From Tunicatimonas pelagia (GTDB lineage Bacteria > Bacteroidota > Bacteroidia > Cytophagales > Cyclobacteriaceae): a DNA stretch of 64,000 nucleotides. Shown here piece by piece: positions 43,829 through 51,787 of the stretch (the stretch's first letter is position 1; each line of letters opens with the position of its first letter). Where the stretch lies: positions 5,708,501-5,772,500 of the forward strand of contig NZ_CP120683.1 in assembly GCF_030506325.1 (NCBI RefSeq), written 5' to 3'. The translations under genes and the position numbers were made by a program. The notes under the pieces are model-generated. The model made no database searches, had not been told where the DNA came from, and worked only from the letters and a program-made list of their open reading frames with translations.

Positions 43829-43846
43829 TTGACTTTTCGTTTGAAC
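43829..43846 (-). repeat. Internal right transposase-like site R2
   Basis: Minus-strand GTTCAAACGAAAAGTCAA, identical to L2, in inverted orientation. Confidence 0.8.
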
Positions 43847-43851
43847 CAAAG

Positions 43852-43869
43852 TTGACTTTTTGTTTGACC
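43852..43869 (-). repeat. Right terminal transposase-like site R1
   Basis: Minus-strand GGTCAAACAAAAAGTCAA, 6 bp inside the right boundary and 23 bp from R2. The distance from the boundary mirrors L1 on the left. Confidence 0.78.
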
Positions 43870-43875
43870 GAATAC

Positions 43876-43881
43876 AATAGT
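43876..43881. repeat. Target-site duplication, right copy (AATAGT)
   Basis: Matches the left hexamer at 28309-28314. The host DUF885 gene ends 7 bp further right. Confidence 0.75.
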
Positions 43882-43887
43882 GACCAA

Positions 43888-45552
43888 TTAAGGGTTTAAT
43901 TTTTCGTGCTCTATTATCGGTTCTAGATGACTTTTACTTCCGGTTAGTTGCCAGTGGCCTAAGGAGATGGGAATATTGCCGATGGAGTTGAGTTGGTCAA
44001 AATAGTTCTTTAGCTGAAACGGTTCTGTACTAGACTCCTGAGTGCGCCCGTAGTCGGCCAGCGCACTTTCCATCAGGTATTTTCCGGTGATGTAGCTAGT
44101 GCCGTAGCCTGGCTGGCGCAAGTACAGATGCTGCTCAAAAATGAGTAACTCCTTCTCGGTTTTCATCCACCCTCGAGGTGTCCATTCCGAGTGAATACCT
44201 CCGGCTTCTTCCATTGTCATTTCATTGGCGTGCGCGTAGAGCGAACCTAGTCCTCGGGCGGCTCGTTGGGCAATCAGAATATAGACAATTTCTCGGGACC
44301 GGGGGCTATCATCGTACAAACCGGCTTGCATAAACATTTCTTCCACAGCAGTAGCCATCCCCTCATTACGGGAATCAAAAATATTATAAAGCAGTGGCTC
44401 CCGCCGAATTTCACTCGCATTAGGTTCTGTATCCATCCGCGCCAGTTCAAACCAGTGGTAGAAGTGACAGAACAGCGGTCGAGGATCATAGTGAGCCGTA
44501 ATCCAAAAAAAATTACGGGTTTTCTTCGGTACGAACTTACCTACATGAGCGTATAAGGCTGGCTCAAAATAGTCTTTCACGGTGACTATTTCTTCCTGAT
44601 CTAAAAAAGTTAGTAAGCTCTCTGTCGCTTGTTCAGCCATTCTTCGGTAAGCCTCCGGCGAATCAGCATCGGGCAGTTCAGGTAGGTTGCGGTTGCGATG
44701 CTCTTCCAGCTTCAGCGACGACCAGGCTCGGGCTAGTTCTCGCTTTAATAGCAGCACTTCATCCTCCCAAGTAAGCGGCACTAAGTGAACATTTTGCAGA
44801 TACCAAGTATAATTTTCTTTGCCGATACCTGAGGGGCCGGTTTTAGAATCGGCTTCTTTCTCTAGCCAAGTAACTAAGTCGTTAGTAGAGGCAATAGCTT
44901 TCTCAATCGCCAGTACTAGATCAGCTTCGTCTTTAACTCCGAGTCGATTGAGGATGGTTTTTAAGTTCTCAGATTGGGTGCGAATATCGCGGATACCCGC
45001 CACCCACAGGTCGCGGGCATTTCCGGTTAGGTTGAGCTTAGCCTGTTCATTCAGTGGCGGGATTACGCTCAGGTCGGCCAACAATCGCTTTTTCTCTTCA
45101 CCGCTCAGCGGAAATTCGTAGGTCCAAATTTCGGTGGTCATGTGGTGAGTGGGGCCTTCGTGAGCCGGAACATCACTACGGGCCATCCACAGTGATTTAT
45201 AGAAAGCGGGGTCGCGTACCCAGGGCTGTAGTACCCGATGGTTGAAATCATAGCCATTCATTTCGGCCCACACAATGTACCAGTCAACTTGCTGTTCAAT
45301 GGGCCAATTGCTGGTATCGAAAGCTAGTAGCTCAGCTTGCAGTTTCTCAAATTCGGGATGTCGTTGTTCAAAAGTTTCGGCCGTGTAATCGGGTGCGCCC
45401 TCTCTTAGTGGTGGTTGCTCAAAATCCCGCCATCGGGCGAATAGGTCAACCAAATTCTGGTAGTCCTGAGGAGCGGAAGGAGAACGGGGGGTAAAACTGA
45501 ACAATGGGAGAAGTAGGGCAGACGCCAGAGCGGTCAGTAAAATTTTTTTCAT
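43888..45552 (-). CDS. DUF885-family exported protein
   Basis: 554 residues with a signal peptide ([20 protein letters not shown]). The C-terminal half carries DUF885 features: [19 protein letters not shown] and [26 protein letters not shown]885 enzymes are thought to be zinc peptidase-like. The usual HExxGHH metal motif is not visible where I would expect it (only [11 protein letters not shown] nearby), so the enzyme may be inactive or use another arrangement. It lies immediately right of the Mu-like insertion and is convergent to it. Confidence 0.8.
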   Translation of the reverse strand: MKKILLTALASALLLPLFSFTPRSPSAPQDYQNLVDLFARWRDFEQPPLREGAPDYTAETFEQRHPEFEKLQAELLAFDTSNWPIEQQVDWYIVWAEMNGYDFNHRVLQPWVRDPAFYKSLWMARSDVPAHEGPTHHMTTEIWTYEFPLSGEEKKRLLADLSVIPPLNEQAKLNLTGNARDLWVAGIRDIRTQSENLKTILNRLGVKDEADLVLAIEKAIASTNDLVTWLEKEADSKTGPSGIGKENYTWYLQNVHLVPLTWEDEVLLLKRELARAWSSLKLEEHRNRNLPELPDADSPEAYRRMAEQATESLLTFLDQEEIVTVKDYFEPALYAHVGKFVPKKTRNFFWITAHYDPRPLFCHFYHWFELARMDTEPNASEIRREPLLYNIFDSRNEGMATAVEEMFMQAGLYDDSPRSREIVYILIAQRAARGLGSLYAHANEMTMEEAGGIHSEWTPRGWMKTEKELLIFEQHLYLRQPGYGTSYITGKYLMESALADYGRTQESSTEPFQLKNYFDQLNSIGNIPISLGHWQLTGSKSHLEPIIEHEKLNP

Positions 45553-45621
45553 GGTTATGTAGTGTTATCGAGAGCGGTGAATATAGGAAAAGATAAGCCG
45601 AACTGGTAGAAATATTAGCAG

Positions 45622-46063
45622 ATGATGTTTACCAACCACTACGATAAGGTATTGAGGGAAAAAAATAGCTCTGTACTTATAAAACCTGTCCAATCTTTGC
45701 TCATCCTTATTTTAGCAGTTTCACTTTCTGCCTGCCCCTCCGATGACGACCCGGAACCGTCTGGAGCGGAAGTAGAAGGTGTGATGGCTTCCAAGTCTAA
45801 TTATCGGATTGCCGGTAAGTAGAAAACAGAGGGGGGATAAATTCTATTTTAGCGGCGATGGTTTTCTTGACCATCAAATTTCGTTCAATCCTTGGACGCA
45901 TGTACTTTCCTTTTCTGATGAGGAGTTTTCTATTGATGGCCTCAATATTTTGGGGGTTACTGATACAAAAATCACCCTGGAGCTTATCAGCAATAGAAGT
46001 TTTACCTTGAGTGGAATTCCTCGGCAATGGAAAAGTATCGGCACCGTTGTTTTTGAGAAATAA
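45622..46063 (+). pseudogene. Small lipoprotein gene with a frameshift
   Basis: The first frame (45622-45822) starts with a signal segment and a lipobox (LSACP), then DDDPEPSGAEVEGVMASKSN and a stop. The second frame (to 46063) continues with a beta-rich part (GDKFYFSGDGFLDHQISF, then ISNRSFTLSGIP). The overlap near 45812-45830 fits a one-base indel. Together they form a lipoprotein of about 145 residues. No family recognised. If the indel is an error, this is one intact gene. Confidence 0.6.
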
Positions 46064-46223
46064 ACGACACCATTGGCGTTCTCAATACTTGTAGTAATTA
46101 GCTAGGCGTTTTCCTCCGAGAATGCCTTTTTGCGTTATATAGAATAACACGCAGCAGTTTTCGTTTAAGAATTGACAGTCAATTCTATTGAAAGAGAGTA
46201 ATGGTAGTCGTCTAATAAATTGC

Positions 46224-46244
46224 TACATTTGTACTATACAAATG
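46224..46244 (+). promoter_or_regulatory. Promoter -7 box with embedded palindrome
   Basis: TACATTTG (46224-46231) fits the TAnnTTTG -7 box for the downstream glycosidase-like gene. CATTTGTA-CTA-TACAAATG (46226-46244) is a perfect palindrome overlapping it. Its arms ATTTGTA/TACAAAT equal those of the operators at 42796 and 42859, with a spacer one base shorter. No -33 TTG at the proper distance was seen. Confidence 0.5.
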
Positions 46245-46271
46245 AATAGTTAAACGAAACAAATCTTTTTT

Positions 46272-47801
46272 ATGCGTTTCACCATCATCTTTTTGCTAGG
46301 CCTTATTTTTAGTTTTATTCCAAATGCCAGCAATTCGCAAAACACTACTACTTCCCAATCATACTACAACTTGGTAGTCAATCACTTCACTAAGCGATTG
46401 GCCAACGGAAAAGATAAATACGGAACGGAAACTACTCCTTTCTGGATGGCTAGTCTGAATACCGCCACGGGTGAATACCCTGAAGATGATACTCGCCCTG
46501 ACGACCGTCCGCAGCGCTTGTACCAAGGTCGTCCGGTAGAAGCTCCCAAAGGCTCGAGTATGTACTGGGACATGCCGCAAGTAGCAATGGCGTATTACTT
46601 AGCGGAAAAAACGGGTAACACTACCTTTTCCACATCGGCTGATGCCTACATTCAAGCGTTTTTTGATAACTGTGTGGCAAATAACGGACGTTTCCTTTGG
46701 GGAAATCATTATTACTACGATGCCTTCCAGGACGCTACGCTTGAATTTGGCTCCGATGGCATTGCCGAAAAAGTAGACTTTTCTACCGAAACGGGTGGGT
46801 TGCACGAAATGCGTCCTATTGTTCCTTCCTGGCAAGCTCTCTGGGATATTGACCCGGAAGTTACGGAAGCTGCTATTCGATCTGCCATCGAAGGTCATCT
46901 TACCGATCCATCCACCGGAGAGTTTAACCGTCATGCCTCAAATAACCGAGGTCATGCTTTTCTAGAAGCAGGCGGAGTGCTAGTACATGCTGCCGCTTGG
47001 CTCTACAACAAAACACAAGATGCCACACTACTAGACAATGCTAAGAAAATGGCTAGCTACAGTTTCTCCAATCAAGGGCCAGAAACCGGATTGCTGGAGA
47101 ATAGCCCGAACCAAAACCGTTGGGATAAAATATACTCGACCACCGAAGTAGGGTTATGGGCTCGCGGTATAATTGAGGCAGCCAACTACGTAGATGAAAC
47201 TACCCGACAGGAGTGGATCAATATGGCTGATGAGGCAATGACCGCTTGGTTAGAGTACGGATTTGATCCGGAGCAATGTGAGTACTACGGTATTCTACGG
47301 GTTGCCAATGGAGAACCGGTTTTTGAGGAGGACTTTGCAGCTGATTTTGGAAGTAAAACAACATATAGCCCTGATAACTACACTTCTTTCTGGGAGCCGC
47401 TCTTTCCTCGCCACGATTACCCCATGCCATTCGCGGAGAGTTGCCTGAAACTGTACGAATTAACCGGAAAAGACTACTATAAGTCGGCTTGTTACCGTTG
47501 GATGGCTGCCGTTCAGAAAGGCTTACCAGCTTGGGATGGGAAGGGAGGTTACGCTGATCTGTACGGACGGGTAATTCACTTCCTGTTGGGCGGAGCCGAG
47601 ACTTTTTCGGATGAGCAGTTTCGTATCTTGGCGCAAGATGTGGCGGATGAAGCCGTTGAACGGTTGTACGCTCAAGGAATGTTCCGAACCCATACGGGTG
47701 AAGATCGCTACGATGTAGCTGATATGTTCGGCTTTCTGGCTGCCTCGCTTATCTGGCTAGAAACCGGAGAAGAACCGGATATGATGGGACTATTTTATTG
47801 A
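46272..47801 (+). CDS. Secreted six-hairpin glycosidase-like protein
   Basis: 509 residues with a signal peptide (residues 1-22). The chain has the repeated aromatic/charged helix pattern of alpha/alpha-toroid enzymes: YWDMPQVAMAYYLAEKTGN, HAFLEAGGVLVHAAAWLYNK and KIYSTTEVGLWARGIIEAAN. Such folds serve glycoside hydrolases, epimerases and polysaccharide lyases. I cannot say which family applies. An exported carbohydrate enzyme would suit a polysaccharide-degrading Bacteroidota. The neighbouring aldose epimerase may act in the same catabolism. Confidence 0.6.
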   Translation: MRFTIIFLLGLIFSFIPNASNSQNTTTSQSYYNLVVNHFTKRLANGKDKYGTETTPFWMASLNTATGEYPEDDTRPDDRPQRLYQGRPVEAPKGSSMYWDMPQVAMAYYLAEKTGNTTFSTSADAYIQAFFDNCVANNGRFLWGNHYYYDAFQDATLEFGSDGIAEKVDFSTETGGLHEMRPIVPSWQALWDIDPEVTEAAIRSAIEGHLTDPSTGEFNRHASNNRGHAFLEAGGVLVHAAAWLYNKTQDATLLDNAKKMASYSFSNQGPETGLLENSPNQNRWDKIYSTTEVGLWARGIIEAANYVDETTRQEWINMADEAMTAWLEYGFDPEQCEYYGILRVANGEPVFEEDFAADFGSKTTYSPDNYTSFWEPLFPRHDYPMPFAESCLKLYELTGKDYYKSACYRWMAAVQKGLPAWDGKGGYADLYGRVIHFLLGGAETFSDEQFRILAQDVADEAVERLYAQGMFRTHTGEDRYDVADMFGFLAASLIWLETGEEPDMMGLFY

Positions 47802-47817
47802 TAATTATAACCGATGA

Positions 47818-47880
47818 ATAGTTACTGTAGACTAATGACTGTTGACCGTCGACTATGGACTATTGACTAAAAACTACTGT
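47818..47880. repeat. Degenerate TGACTGTTGACCGTCGACTATG microrepeat
   Basis: The spacer has units such as TAGACTAATGACTGTTGACC and GACTATGGACTATTGACTA, and resembles that at 23413-23480. No gene. Confidence 0.5.
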
Positions 47881-47881
47881 A

Positions 47882-48757
47882 ATGGCAAACTATGTTCTGG
47901 AAAACGATCACTTAATCGCAACCTTTACCACCGAAGGAGCGGAGCTGACCAGCGTTCAAAGTAAAGCAAGTAAGCAGGAATACATTTGGCAGGCTGATCC
48001 GGCCGTGTGGGCGCGTCACGCTCCGGTACTGTTTCCTATTGTGGGGCGGCTAAAAGACGATCAGTATCAGTGGAATAACGATACTTACTCCATGAGCCAG
48101 CATGGTTTTGCCCGCGATCATAATTTTTCAGTCATCGATCAATCTAATGCGGAAATTACCTTCGGGCTGACAGCCTCTCCCGAAACCCAGAAAATGTACC
48201 CGTTCAACTTTGTGTTCGATATTCGGTATACGCTTCAGGAGAATGAACTCACGGTTGCTTATCGGGTGGCAAACCAGGGGCAAGATGAGATGCTATTTTC
48301 TATTGGAGCTCATCCGGCTTTTTACTGCCCCACCCAGCGGGATCAAAAGTTGGAGGAGTACCATTTACAATTTGAGAAACCGGAAACCCTAAATCGCCAC
48401 TTACTGCAAGGTGGGCTTAGAAATGGTAAAACTGAACCGCTACTAAACAATGAAGACGTACTTCCTCTACATCGCCAACTATTCGAATCTGATGCCATTA
48501 TCTTCAAAGGCATAGCTTCCAGCTGGGTGCGTATTGTTCGGCAATCGGATGGGCAACCACTGGTAACGGTGACTTTTGCTGGATTCCCCTACTTAGGAGT
48601 ATGGCAGAAGGTAGGATCCGACTTCTACTGTATTGAACCATGGTATGGTTTGGCAGATAAGAAAGAAGGGCAAGTGGACTTTTCTGAGAAAGAAGGTGTT
48701 ATGAAACTGTCGCCGGAAGAACAATTTACGGCAGACTATCAAATAAAATTTCACTAA
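47882..48757 (+). CDS. Aldose 1-epimerase family protein (LacX-like)
   Basis: 291 residues, cytoplasmic, of the galactose mutarotase fold. The N-terminus (TTEGAELTSVQSKASKQEYI), then APVLFPIVGRLKDDQY, and SMSQHGFARDHNF carry the conserved core; catalytic His is in SMSQHGFARD and in IGAHPAFYCP, and the Glu-rich C-terminal PWYGLADKKEGQ matches the LacX group. Such enzymes interconvert sugar anomers. It probably works with the adjacent secreted glycosidase-like protein. Confidence 0.85.
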   Translation: MANYVLENDHLIATFTTEGAELTSVQSKASKQEYIWQADPAVWARHAPVLFPIVGRLKDDQYQWNNDTYSMSQHGFARDHNFSVIDQSNAEITFGLTASPETQKMYPFNFVFDIRYTLQENELTVAYRVANQGQDEMLFSIGAHPAFYCPTQRDQKLEEYHLQFEKPETLNRHLLQGGLRNGKTEPLLNNEDVLPLHRQLFESDAIIFKGIASSWVRIVRQSDGQPLVTVTFAGFPYLGVWQKVGSDFYCIEPWYGLADKKEGQVDFSEKEGVMKLSPEEQFTADYQIKFH

Positions 48758-48841
48758 GCAGGTTTACCTTTCGAGAAAATACCGATAAAAAGGTAAAGTT
48801 TTTGTAACTTAGGGAGTTGATGATTAAGGTTTTATCGGGAT

Positions 48842-50089
48842 ATGAAGCTAGATAGTAGTCGGTACTGGGTAAAAATTGGGATGCTCTTAACGATTGTGGT
48901 GCTAGGCTGGGGTTGCCAGAAAGATGGGGTGCAGCCGGAGGCTAAGCTTCCTGCGGTTCGGGAGCTTTCCGGCGAAGAGCGGGAGTTGGTGAAATCAGTA
49001 AACGATTTTGCCTTTGATCTTGTCCGTCAGGCTACCCATCAATCATCAGCCCAAAACGTGTTTTTATCGCCGCTTAGTGTAAACTTAGCCATGAGCCTGA
49101 TGCTCAATGGCTCGGCCGAATCTACCCGAGAGCAGCTTTATCAATTCTTAGATTTTGACGTGCTCTCGCCACTGGAGATCAATAAAGCATATAGTGAGCT
49201 TATTCCCTTTCTGCAAGAATTAGATCCTGAGGTTGATTTTTCATTAGCTAATGCCATCTGGTACGATCAGCGTTTGTCGATCAGTACATTTTACCAAGAC
49301 ATGCTTCTGGCGTACTACAATGCTCATGCTATTGATCTAAATTTCAAAAGTAAGCGAGCCGGTACTGTTATCCAGAAGTGGGTAGAAAATCAGATGCCGT
49401 ACAAATTATCCCAGCCACTTACCCTGCCGAGTTCTCGAGCTAAACTGTACATGACCAATGCGGTACAGTTCAGCGGAAAGTGGGCGGTGCCTTTCCGAGA
49501 AGAGTTTACCCGTCCGGCTAAATTCTACTTGCCTAATGGCAATAGTATTACTACGGATATGATGTACGCTGACCAAGCAGCGTACCGATACCATGAGACT
49601 GAGCTAGCCTCATATATCGATATTCCTTACGGAAACCAACAGTACAGCATGACGTTGGTAATGCCGAAAACAGAAGATAGTTTACATCATTTGGCTGGTT
49701 CTTTAAACGCGGAGAAACTATCTTCTATTCTAGATGCAGCCGATACCTTAGAGCAAGGGCTGTACTTACCGAAATTTGCGATCAACTATCAGGTATCTTT
49801 AAAAAATATGCTTTCTCAATTGGGAATGGGCATTGCGTTTCAAGATAGTGCCAACTTTTCTTTATTCTTCTCCGAGGCTAACCAACAGCCTCACTTAAAT
49901 GATATGTTGCACCAAGCCTCCATTGAAATTAGTGAGATTGGAGCTAAAGCGGCATCGCTCACATCTACTTTGCCAGTAGAAAGTACTGCACCTTCTGTTC
50001 GGATAGATCGGTCTTTTCTGTTTTTTATTCGGGAGCAGCACTCCGGTGTGATTTTATTTGCGGGAATACTCACAAATCCGGTAATTTAG
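48842..50089 (+). CDS. Serpin-family protease inhibitor lipoprotein
   Basis: 415 residues with a lipoprotein signal (lipobox LGWGC, Cys25). The serpin body is recognisable from FAFDLVRQ, NVFLSPLSVNLAMSLMLNGS and the final FFIREQHSGVILFAGILTNP. The reactive-centre loop reads EISEIGAKAASLTSTLPVES, with hinge region residues EIGAKAA close to the canonical inhibitory hinge. An inhibitory role against serine or cysteine proteases at the cell surface is plausible. The protease-facing P1 residue is not identifiable by eye. Confidence 0.85.
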   Translation: MKLDSSRYWVKIGMLLTIVVLGWGCQKDGVQPEAKLPAVRELSGEERELVKSVNDFAFDLVRQATHQSSAQNVFLSPLSVNLAMSLMLNGSAESTREQLYQFLDFDVLSPLEINKAYSELIPFLQELDPEVDFSLANAIWYDQRLSISTFYQDMLLAYYNAHAIDLNFKSKRAGTVIQKWVENQMPYKLSQPLTLPSSRAKLYMTNAVQFSGKWAVPFREEFTRPAKFYLPNGNSITTDMMYADQAAYRYHETELASYIDIPYGNQQYSMTLVMPKTEDSLHHLAGSLNAEKLSSILDAADTLEQGLYLPKFAINYQVSLKNMLSQLGMGIAFQDSANFSLFFSEANQQPHLNDMLHQASIEISEIGAKAASLTSTLPVESTAPSVRIDRSFLFFIREQHSGVILFAGILTNPVI

Positions 50090-50134
50090 ACACTTCTTTA
50101 TTTAGCAACCAAGCCCTTTTTTACTATTAATACC

Positions 50135-51787
50135 ATGCGCCAACGAGTTCTGCGTATTCACCCAAACGATAATGTTATTGTAGCCCTCGATCAGTTAACG
50201 ATCGGTGAGAGCGTTCAGCTTGAATCAGATATTTATGAAATCCGGCAGGATATACCGCCTAAACATAAGTTTGCCCAGGAAGACTTTCAGCCGGGTGATA
50301 CTATTGTAATGTACGGAGTACGAGTGGGTAAGGCGGTGCAGGCTATTCGTCAGGGGGAAGCCATCACTACCGAAAATGTTCATCATGATGCTGAGAGCTA
50401 TAATCTGCGGGAGCAGCAGTACCAATGGCAACCACCATCGGTAAGCCAGTGGCAAGAAACTACGTTTGAAGGGTACTACCGAGCCGATGGAAAGGTAGGC
50501 GTAGCAAATTACTGGTTGGTTATTCCATTGGTTTTCTGCGAGAATCGTAATCTCCGGGTTATGCGTGAAGCACTAGTAAAAGAGCTAGGCTACAATCGTT
50601 CTCAAGGCCATCGGTTTAATGTGCGTTCTCTGGTGGATCAATATCAGGCAGGAGCTACTTCGGATGATTTGCTTACGGCACCTATCACGCTATCAAACCA
50701 CTCTTCCGGTCAGCACCGCACCTTTCCGAACGTAGACGGAATACAGTTTCTCACCCACGAGGGAGGCTGTGGGGGCACCCGCCAGGATGCCCAAACGCTG
50801 TGTGCATTATTTGCGGGTTATATCACTCACGCCAACGTAGCGGGAGCTACGGTGCTCAGCCTGGGTTGTCAGAATGCGGAAGATAAGTTGTTAATGGAGG
50901 AGATTAAAAAGCGGGATGCTAACTTTAGCAAACCACTGCATATTCTGGAGCAACAGCAAAGTGCCTCGGAAGAAGAGTTTCTGGCCGAAGCGATCAAAAA
51001 AACCTTCGTAGGATTAACCCAGGCCAACCAGCTAGAGCGAAAACCGGCCCCGCTTAGTAAACTAGTTGTTGGACTGGAGTGCGGCGGTTCCGATGGGTTT
51101 TCTGGTATTTCGGCCAACCCGGCGGTAGGACATACCGCTGATCTATTAGTGGCTTTAGGAGGCTCGGTAGTACTATCAGAGTTCCCGGAGCTGTGTGGGG
51201 TAGAGCAGGAGCTAACCGATCGTTGTGCTGACCGAGCTACAGCCGAACGGTTCATCAGTCTGATGCGAGCGTACAGCCGTCGGGCTGAGGAAGCAGGTAG
51301 TGGCTTCGATATGAACCCCTCTCCCGGAAATATTAAAGACGGACTCATTACAGATGCTATTAAATCGGCGGGAGCGGCCAAAAAAGGTGGCACCTCTCCG
51401 ATAGTAGATGTATTGGATTATCCTGAACCCGTCACTAAAGCTGGTCTCAACCTGCTTTGTACTCCCGGCAATGATGTAGAATCAACTACCGGCTTAGCAG
51501 GGGCGGGGGCTACTATTATTCTGTTCACTACAGGCTTAGGAACTCCTACCGGAAACGCGGTGGCTCCCACCTTGAAGATAGCGAGTAACGCCACTTTGGC
51601 TAAACGGATGAGCGATATTATTGACGTTAACGCGGGCACAGTAATCTCAGGTGAAGATACTATTGAGCGTAAAGGCGAAGAAATCTTGAACACTATTATC
51701 CGTACTGCCGGAGGTCATTATGTTCCTAAGGCCGTCCAACTGGGGCAGGATGATTTTATTCCCTGGAAGCGCGGAGTATCTCTATAA
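50135..51787 (+). CDS. Altronate dehydratase (UxaA)-family enzyme
   Basis: 550 residues. The N-terminal SAF-like domain (DNVIVALDQLTIGESVQLES, to about residue 90) and the C-terminal hydro-lyase core with LTHEGGCGGTRQDAQTLCAL, LEQQQSASEEEFL and GLECGGSDGFSGISANPAVG match altronate dehydratases, which convert D-altronate to 2-keto-3-deoxygluconate in hexuronate catabolism. The cysteine in ECGGSDG and Cys-rich GGCGGTR help bind iron. Length is slightly above the usual 495-500. The serpin gene is 45 bp upstream. No other hexuronate enzyme is nearby. Confidence 0.85.
   Translation: MRQRVLRIHPNDNVIVALDQLTIGESVQLESDIYEIRQDIPPKHKFAQEDFQPGDTIVMYGVRVGKAVQAIRQGEAITTENVHHDAESYNLREQQYQWQPPSVSQWQETTFEGYYRADGKVGVANYWLVIPLVFCENRNLRVMREALVKELGYNRSQGHRFNVRSLVDQYQAGATSDDLLTAPITLSNHSSGQHRTFPNVDGIQFLTHEGGCGGTRQDAQTLCALFAGYITHANVAGATVLSLGCQNAEDKLLMEEIKKRDANFSKPLHILEQQQSASEEEFLAEAIKKTFVGLTQANQLERKPAPLSKLVVGLECGGSDGFSGISANPAVGHTADLLVALGGSVVLSEFPELCGVEQELTDRCADRATAERFISLMRAYSRRAEEAGSGFDMNPSPGNIKDGLITDAIKSAGAAKKGGTSPIVDVLDYPEPVTKAGLNLLCTPGNDVESTTGLAGAGATIILFTTGLGTPTGNAVAPTLKIASNATLAKRMSDIIDVNAGTVISGEDTIERKGEEILNTIIRTAGGHYVPKAVQLGQDDFIPWKRGVSL

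Larger units (their letters stand above)
28315..43875. mobile_element. Complete Mu-like transposable element, about 15.6 kb
   Basis: The element is bounded by the 6-bp direct repeat AATAGT (28309-28314 and 43876-43881), consistent with the 5-bp target duplication typical of Mu-family transposition plus one coincident base. Inside each end are two inverted copies of a site close to TTCAAACGAAAAGTCAA. Between them lie a divergent repressor and Ner-like gene, a DDE transposase, a MuB-like ATPase, a GemA-like protein, a ClpP-like protease, a tape measure protein, an ImmA-P63C operon and an IS1 relic. The insertion sits between two host genes on the minus strand and disrupts neither. The lack of recognisable portal, capsid, large terminase, sheath and lysis genes makes it unlike a full prophage. 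Confidence 0.85.
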
